Shown piece by piece: positions 35,505-46,429 of a DNA stretch of 64,000 nucleotides. The notes below the pieces were generated by a model. That model was given only the letters and a program-made list of their open reading frames with translations. It did no database searches and was not told the origin of the DNA. Origin of the DNA: Zanthoxylum bungeanum (Eukaryota > Streptophyta > Magnoliopsida > Sapindales > Rutaceae); NCBI GenBank assembly GCA_019454045.1, contig SKCR01038864.1:124001-188000 (forward strand), written 5' to 3'. The position numbers and the translations under genes are program-made. The stretch's first letter is position 1, and each line of letters starts with the position of its first letter.

Positions 35505-38132
35505 TGTAGGGTTTTTTAGGGGCTAAATCCGATAACGCAGCGGAAGCGGTGAAAAATCGTATTTTCCGATTTCAAAACTTTTTCTCGGATTAATTAAATA
35601 AACATATTTATTTAATTATCCAATAATCAAATTATGAAATAAAATTCAAATAAATCATATTTAAGTGAATTTACCAAATTACCCTTACTTTAGTATTTTG
35701 TCCATTTTAGTCCGAAATTGATCTAATCAATTTTGAATGATTCTAAATCATTTCTAAGATGAACTTAGCATGTTCAAAACATCAAAACACCAAAAGCAAC
35801 CAAATCCCCAAATTTTCCCACTTTGGCCGAATGCACCAATTAGGACCCGTTTTGTGCACTTTGTCATTTCATGCATAAAAACACATCAAGATGTAATCCA
35901 ATGAACATGAAACTTTATATGCATCATATACACATCCAAATACACAACATATATGAAAACCCCCAAATTTGGAATTGGTCATGAACCCTAATTTTTCAAT
36001 TTCTTCAAATTGGACAAATTAGACCAAATTGGTTAAATCAACTACTTCAATCATGTTTCTTCCATCCAATCAAAGTCTCAACACAATGAAACAACTCAAG
36101 ATCAAATCTAGGTCATCTAAGAGTGGTTCAACAACTCTAGATTAGCAACATGGTTTCCAAAACCTTAAAAGAAAGCTTATAACTACAATAGTCACAAATT
36201 TCCTTCATCATACATGCTCAACACTTCCATCAAAACTTCCATCAACAAAAACACAAGGAATAAAGAAATAAATAACCTAAAAACATCATATGTTAAAGCC
36301 TAGATCCTAAGGAACATTTTCCTTTCTAATAGCAAGTTGGAAAAACTCACTAAAATCCAAGCTTTCTTTGATTTCTTCTTTCTTTCTCACAAGCTTCCTT
36401 TGCTTCCATTAATGGAGTTTTCTTTGAAATGTATTAGGTTAGTTAAATGAAGATGAAATGAAAACAATATATACTTGTGGCAAAAATAACCCTTTGGCCG
36501 AATTTCACCATAAGCATTTACCAAATTATTTTCAATTTCATTTCATTTGAATTTGTCCAACTTTATGTATAAATATCTAAAAACCACTTTATTGATATTT
36601 ATACTAAGTCAACAATTGCAACAAAGAAAAAATATAACTTTTATATCTTTAAGTGTTGTGGCCGAATTTATCAAATAAATAAGGAAATGGATATTTCAAT
36701 TTTAACAATTAAAACAAATATCCAAGGAAGTCAAATTCAATTTGACAACCTTTTCCTTTAATGTAAAGTCAAACATTTACACTTATAATCATTTCCTAAC
36801 TTTATCATTTGGTGATATATTTATATTTTAATTATATTAATCATTTAACAATTAAATAATTAAATAATTAATTAAATACAAATATATCAAATATATGTAT
36901 TATATTTACTTTAAATATCTCAAATACATATATTGATGATATATGTCAAATACCTTTATTTGACTATTTATTAATGTGTATTTAATAATATCATATATTA
37001 AATACAAATACACATTAATTAGGAAATGACGGTTCGGCCCGTTAGCATGTATTTTTCGTTTAACGTTTAAACGATTTATAAATAATCATCATTATTCATA
37101 AATGTTGCTCTAGTGCTCTACGAGTATGTTTCATTATTGAGACTCTCTAGATTCAGGTATATCCGTCACGAAATCCAATTTCGTGTCCATAATCTATCCA
37201 CCCGTAGATTATGACGATCACGGATAATCTCGCTGAATCATACAGGTCGAGGTCATTGCATACGTATAATCCCTCCGTCACAGGTATCCAGATAATCCCA
37301 GAGATATAGATGTAAACGTCAAATCTCAATAGGTATTATCTCGTCGACGTATCTATTAGCAATCTCTAAATAACACTCGGAACTTACTTCCGATGTATAC
37401 TGTGGCCACAGATTTAACAGACTGCTAATAATATATGGACTACCTATGCTCTGTACACAGAACTGACGGATCCTATCTTGACACACACAGGATATCCTGA
37501 GGATCGATCCACACCCAACGAACAGGCGGAGGTCTGATCTAAATAGATCGGTGACGTGACTGCCATCTAAGTGTGGAGGATGTCTCATACATCCACAGTG
37601 GTGTCTCAAGTCGAAGGACCACTATGCTACTCAACCCGAGAAGATTCTTATTGACGTTGGCGTACCATCCATTAAGAATCTTCGGTGAGCCGTTCAGTGT
37701 TTATCCACTATAAACACCTACACGTCTATACGAGTCTCCATAGACTCATGGTTCATTGGGATAAACCATCGGACCAAGTCTCGATATACGACATGTACTG
37801 GTCTCAACGGATTTGACTAACCGACCCGTGTTAGCAAATCTTGACCAGGAACTATGTTTGATAATATACATATAGCAGTGACACTTCCTAATGTCAATTA
37901 CAAACTAACTTTGTAACTGTGTACTGCATTATATATTATCGGGCCTTTGTCTAATATATACATATCACTAAACCACATTTAGTTTCAATCTAATCGTAAT
38001 CAGATCGAATACGTATATAAGAACAAGAGGTGCAACCATAAATAAGTAATATTATGGAATAAGGGGATGTTCGTATTCATGAATCAGACATAAATACGGC
38101 CCGGATTGGCGCTCTGAGCACCAACCCCAACA
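35505..38132 (-). mobile_element. 5' LTR of Copia-C
   Basis: This long LTR (2,628 bp) is bounded by TG (plus strand tgtaggg at 35505) and CA (ccaaccccaaca ending 38132). Its right half matches 1-2245 of the window. No coding. It is much longer than the 392- to 515-bp LTRs of Copia-G and Copia-I. Confidence 0.8.
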
Positions 38133-38266
38133 ATTACGTCTTTACCATATTAAAAGATACATTATATTATAGAAACTGCATATATTATTCATAATAATAA
38201 TATTTTACAGAAGTATTCATAAAGAAATACAACCGGGAATTGGCGCTCTGAGCACCAACCTCAACA
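38133..38266 (-). mobile_element. Second LTR end fragment, Copia-A/C type
   Basis: These 134 bp repeat an LTR terminus: the ending 'ggcgctctgagcaccaacct' plus caaca is almost the same as the Copia-C end just to the left, while the upstream part (tacgtctttaccat ...) matches the Copia-A LTR end near 9930. It is a scar of recombination or deletion between related LTRs. Confidence 0.65.
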
Positions 38267-40310
38267 AACTTAAGCAACAAATTTCAAGATTACTTGAGAG
38301 AAAATGGCATTGTTTCCCAGTGGACTCTTCCGGGAATTCCATAGCATAATGAGGTCTCCGAAAAGAGAAATCAAACATTATTAGATATGGTTCGATCAAT
38401 GATGTCAGGCACGAATTTATCTCTTTCATTTTGGGGTTTTGCTTTAGAAACTACAACACTACTACTAAACCAAGTTCCTTCCAAGACTGTTAGTCAAACA
38501 CCATATGCGTTATGGTCTGGGAAACGTCCTAGTCTGAGTTATCTAAGAGTTTGGGGATGTGACGCATATGCTAAGCTCACACAAACTAACAAATTGGATG
38601 ATATGGCAATTAAATGTAAGTTTGTAGGATATGCCTTGAACTCAAGAGCATACGTGTTCTACGTCCCAAATCAACAAAGAACATTTGTCTCACGAAATGC
38701 TAAATTTCTAAAGAATGAATTCCTTATCAAGAAATATAGTGGGAGTAGACTTGACCTCGATGAGGTAAGAGAAGAACAAACTAACATAGAACTAAACCGC
38801 AAGCCCCTCAAAAGGGCATTGACGGAATAACCACAATGTTATGAACTTAGAAGGTCTGGTAGGGAAAGACATGAGCCTGAAAGATATGGTTTCTATATTG
38901 ATGAGGAACATGATCAGGTCATTGATAATGACGATCCCACCAGTTATGACGAAACAATGCATGACATTGATTCAGTCAAGTGGCTTGAGGCCATGAAATC
39001 CGAAATAGACTCTATGTATCAGAATCAAATCTGGGACTTGGTGGATGCACCTGAAGGGATAAAACCCATAGGCTACAAGTGGATTTACAATCGTAAAACT
39101 TATGCAGAATGCAACATCCAAACCTATAAGGCTAGGTTGGTGGCGAAAGGTTATAGACAAATCCAAGGAATTGACTATGACGAAACTTTCTCGCCTGTTG
39201 CAATGATAAAATCCATTCGAATTTTACTGGCACTAACTGCACACTTTGATTATGAGATTTGGCAGATGGATGTCAAAACAGTCTTCCTTAATGCGAACCT
39301 CGTAGAGGAAGTCTATATGGCACAACCTGAGGGGTTTGCATCTAAGGATGATCATAATAAAGTATGCAAGCTTAAACGATCCATTTATGAACTCAAGCAA
39401 GCCTCCGGAAGTTGGAATATACGATTTGATGAGACAATCAAAGAATTTGACTTCATCAAAAATGTAGAAGAGCCTTGTGTTTACAGGAAAAGTAGTGGGA
39501 GTGCTGTTGTATTTCTTGTATTATATGCCGATGACATATTAGTCATCGGCAATGATATTCCCATGATACAAGCCACCAATCAATGGTTGTCTCAGAATTT
39601 CTCCATGAAAGATTTGGGAGAAGCAGCCTACATCCTCGGCATTAAGATATACCGTAATAGATCTAAGAATTTGTTAGGACTTTCTCAATCTACGTACATA
39701 GATAAAGTTTTGAAAAGATTCAAAATGGAAGATTCCAAAAGAGGTAATTTACCTACCTGTCATGGAATCAAATTATCTAAGAATGAATGTCCACATACTC
39801 CTTCAGATAGAGAGCGTATGAGTAGGATCCATTATGCTTCAGCAATAGGATCGATCATGTACGCCATGCTATGTACAAGAGCTGATGTCTCTTATACTCT
39901 TAGCATAACGAGCAGGTATCAGGCAAATCCTGGTGAGCAACACTGGGCAGCTGTCAAAACAATCCTCAAGTATCTGAGAAGAACTAAGGATGTGTTCTTG
40001 ACATACGGAGATTGTTCTGAGATGAAAGTCATTGGTTACTGTGATGCGAGCATTCAGACCGATAGGGACGACATCAGATTGCAAACAGGATATTTGTTTA
40101 CTTTGAATGGCGGTGCTGTCAGTTGGAAAAGCTCAAAGCAGTCAACTACAACGGACTCCACCACTGAAGCCGAATATATTGCTGTATCTGAGGTAGCTAA
40201 AGAAGCAGTCTGGATAAAGAAGTTCATCACGAAGCTGGAAGTGCTTCCCGCGATAAAGAATGGCGTCACGATGTACTGTGACAACACGAGCGCCATTGCT
40301 CAATCAAATT
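38267..40310 (+). pseudogene. Copia-E integrase C-part, RT and RNase H fragment
   Basis: The integrase part runs to 38830 (frame from 38387, with LSFWGFALETTTLLLN and RVWGCDAYAKL). It stops at 38828 and is followed by a connecting stretch. A long open frame from the ATG at 38957 covers RT and most of RNase H: KWIYNRKTYAECNIQTYKAR, YDETFSPVAMIKSIRILLAL, the catalytic box VLYADDILVIGND (Ala where Copia usually has Val, both Asp kept), YILGIKIY, then SWKSSKQSTTTDSTTEAEY. The frame ends at 40339, but its last dozen residues come from unrelated sequence, because homology breaks at about 40305 and the RNase H tail is lost. It has no gag, no protease and no matching LTR pair. This is the least damaged long pol frame in the left half of the window. 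Confidence 0.85.
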
Positions 40311-40323
40311 CAGCCCAAACTCT

Positions 40324-41007
40324 TATTAGGGTTTTATAATCTCATTAAACCACTAAATTAAGATCCAATGGATAAGATTAAATTAGCTTTTATCCCACAT
40401 CAGATTCTTAATTAATTTTGTTGTCTTTGGAGCACTATATAAACCCAAAGAATTCTTCACAAATTTTTGCACCAAACCTTTCATATATTGGGTTTATATA
40501 AGTGAGCAACTCTAAAGTTTAAGAGTAAGCCACTAATTTTGAGGATCCTTAAGTCTAATTGACTAGAGGAACCTCGAGTTAAAAATTTTGAGGTATTTTC
40601 CTAGGCTAGCACCAAGGGCAAAATACCCGTGCACTCAAGGCGTAGTCTTGCCGTTGAGTTTTGGCTTTGGTGTGTGAATCTTTGGAGGCCACACACTTGG
40701 GTGGCTCTTTGGAACGTGGAAGAGCTTGATGAGTTCGAGAAAAGCTTGTAGATTGGAGGGAGGACTGGATGAGTCTTCGGTTCAAGTAAGTCTTTTTCTT
40801 TCTTTATTTTAATTAGAGTTCTTATGATAGTTAACATGTTTAGGTTTATGTTCTTTGCATGTTTTATGAGGTTTTATACTTAGAATATATACAGTAACAT
40901 GCCTAGACTTGTAGAATAATCAAAACAAATGAGTATTGGGCAAATGAATAGCGGCATCATAATTTCTTCTTGATTTTCCGCTGCGCGCTCGCGACCGCTT
41001 CCCAACA
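40324..41007 (+). mobile_element. Solo LTR abutting the Copia-E fragment
   Basis: It begins tattagggttttataatc (expected TGTTAGGG) and ends gcttcccaaca at 41007, giving near-inverted TGTTrGG/CCcAACA ends. A TATA-like tatataaac lies at 40436-40444, with a plausible transcription start region after it. 'ttccgctgcgcgctcgcg' near the end resembles U5 of Copia LTRs. The flanking pentamers (actct, ctaga) do not match, so a deletion or recombination occurred at one side. Confidence 0.55.
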
Positions 41008-41912
41008 CTAGAGGGAGAGAAAAATACACAATAAAGACTCTAAACACATATTTTAAAGAGATCCAAAGAGGAAGATTGAAGAGAGATAAGAAGAAACGAA
41101 GGGGGTGATATTCAAAGACGAAGAGATTCGATTCGAGTTTTATCATCTAGTTTCTTTCTTAAAACTCTAATGATTTCTAATATGTTCATGACATTATTTT
41201 CATTGTTTCCATCTTTAGTCATAAACTAACTCTATTATTCTAGAGGATTATGTAACCTATGCTTGAACCTATGTGTTGATTGTCAATTTAATTGTTATGA
41301 AGTTTTAATTCAGTTGATTTATATTCTCTTATGTTTAATACTTCTAATTTGTTGGCCACAAATTAAGATGATGAATGTTTAGAATCTATCACTCGAGAGA
41401 TGAGATTTTGAATAGGATCTAAATAATATAACCTAGGAATTTTATAGAGTTCAGGAGAATCTATAATTCCTTTGATGTCGTTAACAAAGAATCACATAGC
41501 GTAATGAATTGTCAATTACTATATTTTTATAGGGATATTGAAGTCTGTAATTGATAATATATTTACTCAGCACTCGAGAGAGGGAGTTAGAATAACTTAG
41601 GATTCTTGACTTATAAACAATGCAGCTGAATAAGAATTGAATGACATGACAAATATGTAGGGGATAGCTAGGTAAAATCAGACTCTAGAATCTCTCTCTT
41701 CTTGGATTATCTTAATTAGACGTTTTGATATCTCGTTTCTTTAGTTTTTAGTTTTAATATTAGTTTATTTTAAATTGTTTCTAAATAAAGTTAAGTTTAT
41801 TAATTATAGTACTTAGTGCGAGTTTGATTATAATCCATGTGGGTTCGACACTCATACTTATATTTTACTAAAACTTGACACTCTATACTTGCAGTACGAT
41901 AATCTTGCAACA
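41008..41912 (+). mobile_element. Truncated 3' LTR of element D
   Basis: It matches 33883-34786 from 'tagagggagagaaaaataca' to the end and finishes ataatcttgcaaca at 41912. The first roughly 376 bp of the LTR are missing, replaced by the solo LTR on its left. After it, the interrupted duplicated segment of 33455-33506 resumes, which supports 33507-41912 as one compound insertion. Confidence 0.75.
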
Positions 41913-42669
41913 TTGATCCATTATGTATTTTTTGAGTAAGTCCCCTAAAATTAGGGTGTAGAATTTAATTAGGTAAATATTTTAGTTTATGAATTATTTA
42001 GTGATACATTAGAGAAAATCAATGGGATGTACATTAGTGAATTAATTTATTAATATATATATATATATAGAGAGAGATATATATTTTTGTTGATATAGAT
42101 AGAAGTTTGATGAGTGTGGCCAATATATTGAGTATCGAATACCATAAAGGGGTGAAAGAATATTTTTTATTTTTATTTTTATGTAATGGAAAACATTTCA
42201 ATATTTTATATAATCCAATGGTGTTGATTTGACATAACTAAATTAATAATTTTGATTAACTAAATAATAATGTAAGAACATTTGTTTTTAAATAAAAATT
42301 AATAGTAAAACTTAAAAGTGAAAATATTATTTTTATAAAAAAAAAATTATAAATTTTTTAATATTCTTAAATATATGGAAATAAATTTTGGAAGGTCCTT
42401 ACATTTGGAATGAACCTAAACAACACCTAAATTATCTACGGATCGAACCACCTACGTCAGACAATGTAACTCTAGCATTGTTCATATAATAATATCATCA
42501 TTATATATCGAGGTATGATATAAAGACTAAAAGGAAATTAAATGAAGATTAAAACTAATCACAAAATAGAGATACTTAATGACTCAAATCATTTTTAATC
42601 ACAATACTTTATAATTAATTTAATCCTCATTTAATTTACATTTAATCTCCCTATCTATCATTTTTCTTA
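41913..42669 (+). other. Intergenic, AT-rich, upstream of the transporter gene
   Basis: The first roughly 100 bp complete the tandem unit cut by element D. A TA/GA microsatellite lies near 42051-42080. The remainder is AT-rich and holds no recognised gene or element; the last few hundred bases are presumably the upstream promoter of the gene at 43272. Confidence 0.5.
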
Positions 42670-42678
42670 TATATAAAA
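42670..42678 (+). promoter_or_regulatory. TATA box of the transporter gene
   Basis: Sequence tatataaaa, followed by 'ggctcaatgaagcaac', a plausible start region about 30 bases downstream. It is the best TATA match between the last transposon and the coding start at 43272. Confidence 0.55.
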
Positions 42679-42812
42679 GGCTCAATGAAGCAACTATTTC
42701 TCATCAACATTCACAAGCCATATCATATATCTCTCTTCTAAACACCTCTAGCTCATCGGTTCGTTACTTCTCTCACTTTCACTTCCTCATGCTACTGCAT
42801 CAATTATTGCAA

Positions 42813-43246
42813 GTACTAAATTGCATTTTTTTTTTTAAAATGCATGCAATTGCAATTGTGATATTTATTCAAAACTTTCTCCAGTGAATTGGCAATATGA
42901 GTATGATTATGTAGACTAAGTAATTGGCAGGTTAATGCCCGGTTGAAATCCTAACCGCTTTTAGGGCCCGGATCGAAACTTGGATCATGTTCTGATTCAA
43001 CCGATCGGATCAATCGATTTGAGTTTTAAAATCATAATTATTAATGTCTAGATATTATTATTTGAGTTTTGAGTTCGATGTTAAGTGTATTTTTTTTTTA
43101 ATTTATAAATAATAATTATTAGTAATTAGATAAGAATTTATGATTAATTAAATCTAATCGTCTGTGAAATATTAAATGTGTTGAATGCAAATCTCTAAAC
43201 AAAAATAAATTCCAATTCAACTTTTTCAGTCATTAATTCTCTGCAG
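42813..43246 (+). other. Putative 5'UTR intron of the transporter gene
   Basis: A donor-like aa|gtacta at 42813 and a pyrimidine-rich acceptor ttctctgcag ending at 43246 bracket an AT-rich stretch with several ATGs, which would be out of place in a spliced leader. Removing it leaves a leader of roughly 140 nt ending aaccaaca before the start codon. An alternative acceptor is tttttcag at 43229. This is inferred from signals only. Confidence 0.45.
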
Positions 43247-43271
43247 AGAGCAAGCTAAGCAGCAACCAACA

Positions 43272-45029
43272 ATGGTGAGTGACAGTGCCAATGGGATCAA
43301 GAAGAGAGGATGTAGTGTATGCACAAAACAAGATTTTTTACCCGAAGAATCATTTCAAAGCTGGGGAAATTATGTTAAGGCCTTGGCCAGCACAAAGGCA
43401 AGGCTCAAAGATCGGCTGCTGTCACGATCTGATGACAATCTTGAGCTGCATCAAATCCGTGCTCGTAGTGAGCATGACATGAAGAAAACTCTAAACTGGT
43501 GGGACCTCATTTGGTTCGGAATCGGCGCCGTAATGGGTGCCGGAATCTTTGTCCTCACCGGTGAAGCTGCCAGGAATTTTGCTGGCCCTTCCGTCATTAT
43601 ATCTTATCTCATTTCAGGTATCTCTGCATTGCTATCAGTCTTGTGTTACACTGAATTTTCTGTTGAGTTGCCGGTAGCCGGAGGCTCCTTTGCTTATTTG
43701 AGAGTTGAGCTTGGAGATTTTATAGCTTATATTGCTGCTGGAAACATTCTATTTGAGTATATTGTTTCTGGAGCCAGTGTTGCAAGGTCTTGGACTTCTT
43801 ATTTTGCTACATTGTGGAATCATGATCCTAGTAATTTTCGGATACATGCATCATCATTTGCTGATGATTACAGCCAGTTAGACCCAATTGCTGTTATTGT
43901 ATCTTTCGCTGTTTGTATTGGTGCATGTCTAAGCATGAAAGGATCATCAAGATTCAATTCTGTTGCTACCATTATACATCTCCTTGTCTTGATTTTCATC
44001 CTCATCACTGGCCTTACTCAAGCTAATCCTGCAAATTATGCAACCTTTGCTCCAAATGGCGTCCGCGGAATCCTGAAAGCTTCGGCTGTGCTCTTCTTTG
44101 CTTATGTAGGATTTGATGGGGTTGCAACTTTAGGGGAGGAAGTTAAAAACCCTGGAAGAGATATCCCAATTGGATTAATTGGCTCAATGGTGATCACTAT
44201 CATAGTTTATTGTGCTCTTTCAGCAACATTGTGTTTGATGCAGCCTTATTCTCAGATTAATGTTGATGCGCCGTTTACGATAGCATTTGAAGCCGTAGGC
44301 TTGAACTGGGCTAAGTACATTGTTGCATTGGGTGCATTGAAGGGTATGACCACCGTCTTGCTGGCTAACGTCATCGGACAAGCTCGGTATTTCACTCACA
44401 TCTCCCGCACACACATGGCTCCGCCGTGTCTTGCTGCCATCAATGAGAAAACCGGGACACCGGTTAATGCCACGGTTGTCATGACTGTCGCAAACTCCAT
44501 TGTGGCATTCTTCACAAGCCTTGATGTTTTGGCAAACCTCCTTTCAATATCAACCTTGTTCATCTTTTCACTTGTTGCTCTTGCTCTACTAGTAAGGAGA
44601 TACTATGTTGCCGGCGAGTCATCAGAATGTGACCGAAGGAAGCTCATTGTTTTCCTGGCGTTGATCGTAGGATCATCTGTTGCTTCATCGGCTTATTGGG
44701 CGGCTAGCATTAACGGATGGATTGGCTACACAGTGACTGTTCCAATTTGGTTTCTCGCAACATTGGGGCTGCAGTTGACAGTGAAGCAAGCAAGAAAGCC
44801 TAAGATATGGGGAGTACCGTTGCTTCCTTGGCTGCCATCTGCTAGCATTGCTGTTAATGTTTTCGTCATGGGTTCAATTGACGGCCCATCATTTGTCAGA
44901 TTCATTATCTGGACATTTCTCCTGCTTGTTTACTATCTCTTCGTGGCACTTCATGCTTCATATGATGCAGCAAAGGAAACTGAAAGAGCAGCTGAGGCAT
45001 CAAAGATGGAAACAGGAGCTGAGAATTAA
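43272..45029 (+). CDS. Cationic amino acid transporter (CAT1/CAT5/CAT8-type, APC superfamily)
   Basis: A single uninterrupted 585-codon frame, close to the roughly 570-600 residues usual for plant CATs. The soluble N-terminus (1-74) carries the CAT signature KRGCSVCTKQDFLPEESFQS, which favours the CAT1/5/8 branch. About 14 hydrophobic segments follow. TM1 has the broken-helix substrate motif GIGAVMGAGIF (83-93). TM6 has FFAYVGFD (275-282), followed by EEVKNPGRDIP (289-299), a family hallmark. IGQARYFTHISRTHMAPP (368-385) and WGVPLLPWLPS (513-523) are also conserved. The predicted role is proton-coupled uptake of Arg, Lys and other amino acids at a membrane, usually the plasma membrane. The start is chosen for its context (aacaATGG) and the match to the family N-terminus. 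It shows no lesion and is the only clearly intact host gene here. The exact CAT number is not assignable. Confidence 0.95.
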   Translation: MVSDSANGIKKRGCSVCTKQDFLPEESFQSWGNYVKALASTKARLKDRLLSRSDDNLELHQIRARSEHDMKKTLNWWDLIWFGIGAVMGAGIFVLTGEAARNFAGPSVIISYLISGISALLSVLCYTEFSVELPVAGGSFAYLRVELGDFIAYIAAGNILFEYIVSGASVARSWTSYFATLWNHDPSNFRIHASSFADDYSQLDPIAVIVSFAVCIGACLSMKGSSRFNSVATIIHLLVLIFILITGLTQANPANYATFAPNGVRGILKASAVLFFAYVGFDGVATLGEEVKNPGRDIPIGLIGSMVITIIVYCALSATLCLMQPYSQINVDAPFTIAFEAVGLNWAKYIVALGALKGMTTVLLANVIGQARYFTHISRTHMAPPCLAAINEKTGTPVNATVVMTVANSIVAFFTSLDVLANLLSISTLFIFSLVALALLVRRYYVAGESSECDRRKLIVFLALIVGSSVASSAYWAASINGWIGYTVTVPIWFLATLGLQLTVKQARKPKIWGVPLLPWLPSASIAVNVFVMGSIDGPSFVRFIIWTFLLLVYYLFVALHASYDAAKETERAAEASKMETGAEN

Positions 45030-45540
45030 CACAGAATAAGTTTCAAAGGTTTCTGGAAAGTAATGGCAAGGTGTTTGATTTCCTTTGTACATACAGGATT
45101 AATATTCTACTTGTCAATGTAATCATCTTCATTTAGGGTACCATTGGTTGGAAAATAAATATTATATGTTATCTTAGACAGTCCACACAAGCCGCTGGAT
45201 GAAGTTCAAAATTTGCCCCCAAATTTAAAAAAGAAATACTAACTTTTAAATATATAATATGATATTTATATTTTTTTATTGATAGATTTTTTTTTAAAAA
45301 AAAGTTCGCTTACAATTTATCAAAACTCAAGACAACTCAAAACCGCTTATGTTACAAATTCAACCATCATATACTTACTCATCAAGCAATGATGACCACC
45401 ACAGCCATTACCTCACCTATTTGATTTTCATAAGGATTAGAATTTTTTTTTATTTAGAAATTATCATAATTTTGATAAGAAAAAGAAGGGAAAAAAATAC
45501 ATTTGTTAGATTTAGAAGGGTCAAATTGTAATATACCAGT
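45030..45540 (+). other. 3' region of transporter gene and spacer
   Basis: A poly(A)-signal match AATAAA lies at 45154-45159, about 125 bases after the stop codon, in a T-rich 3'UTR-like context. The rest up to 45540 is AT-rich with no recognised feature. Confidence 0.5.
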
Positions 45541-45681
45541 AAAAAATTTGGGAACAAAATTGAAAGCGTGAATCAGCAGCAAAGAACATTCGTTACCCGG
45601 CACCAGAATTAAAATTCAACGCGTAGAGAAGAGTGAAGAGAAAGCAAAAAAGCTAAATAGAGAAAGAGATGTTATCCAACA

Positions 45682-45791
45682 ATGGCAGAACTGGAAAGCG
45701 ATAAACCACTGAGAAAAATCTCAGAGGCGTTCGAAGGACTGGCGGCAACCGTGAATTCAAATGCCTCCGATGTGGAGGTGGCGCCGTTTTC
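45682..45791 (+). pseudogene. ACD11-like: ACD11-like exon 1
   Basis: The ATG at 45682 opens MAELESDKPLRKISEAFEGL and the exon reads on through VNSNASDVEVAPF to a phase-2 donor tc|gtaaag (45792). ACD11 proteins start with the same DKPLRKI...F..LA..VNS...V.V..FS pattern, and their first exon likewise ends in the FS codon. The frame is clean. A GA-rich leader (45541-45681) precedes it. Only 44 bases of the intron remain before Copia-G. Confidence 0.75.
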
Positions 45792-45835
45792 GTAAAGCTA
45801 TTTAAATTAGTTTTTTTTTTTTTTTTTTTTTTTTC

Positions 45836-46312
45836 GTAATACTTACACGCCCAGAATTGATTTTTGAATGCAATCCAAATGCCCAAATCGATTTTCAGAT
45901 TTTTACCGTGGTTCGCCTGAAAAAATTTCAGACCACATCCCGTTGAACTCCGGAAATCAGGAGCTCGCTGCACTAATTAATATCAAGATTACACAAGAAT
46001 CTTGAAGAAGCTTACAACAACAATTTCCCCAAATTACAGAACAATCACAAGATAAACCATAATCTCTAATAGTGTCAATCTCAACTCACAATTGAAGATC
46101 ACACACACTTGGATTATGAATTTGGCTCAATGAAAAAACAAATAGCCAAAACAAGAATAGGAGAAATCTGAGAAGCTAAAACAATTTTTTCTACCTTTAC
46201 TCAACCCTAGCATCTATTATATATGGTGAGCAAAATATGTATTGAAAGCAACGACAGAGATTGATCTATGTGTCACCCATCCAACGGGTGAAAGAGGGCT
46301 TCACATTTTACA
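45836..46312 (-). mobile_element. 3' LTR of Copia-G
   Basis: 477 bp, ending (plus strand) gggcttcacattttaca. Compared with the 515-bp partner at 51272-51786 it lacks about 38 bp after atcgattttcag. The purine tract aaggtggagat (minus strand, plus 46313-46323) lies next to it. Confidence 0.9.
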
Positions 46313-46429
46313 ATCTCCACCTTGAAGCCGAAAACACCCATCACTACCAACCATATATTTGTATGCGTTAGGGCCAAGCTGGTGCAGCAAACTCACTTAT
46401 TTCCATCATTGTTCATGTTGGCTGCAAGG

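Noticed and set aside
43275..43280. GTGAGT directly after the transporter start codon as a splice donor
   Set aside because: The reading frame continues into conserved CAT residues with no need for splicing; treated as coincidence.
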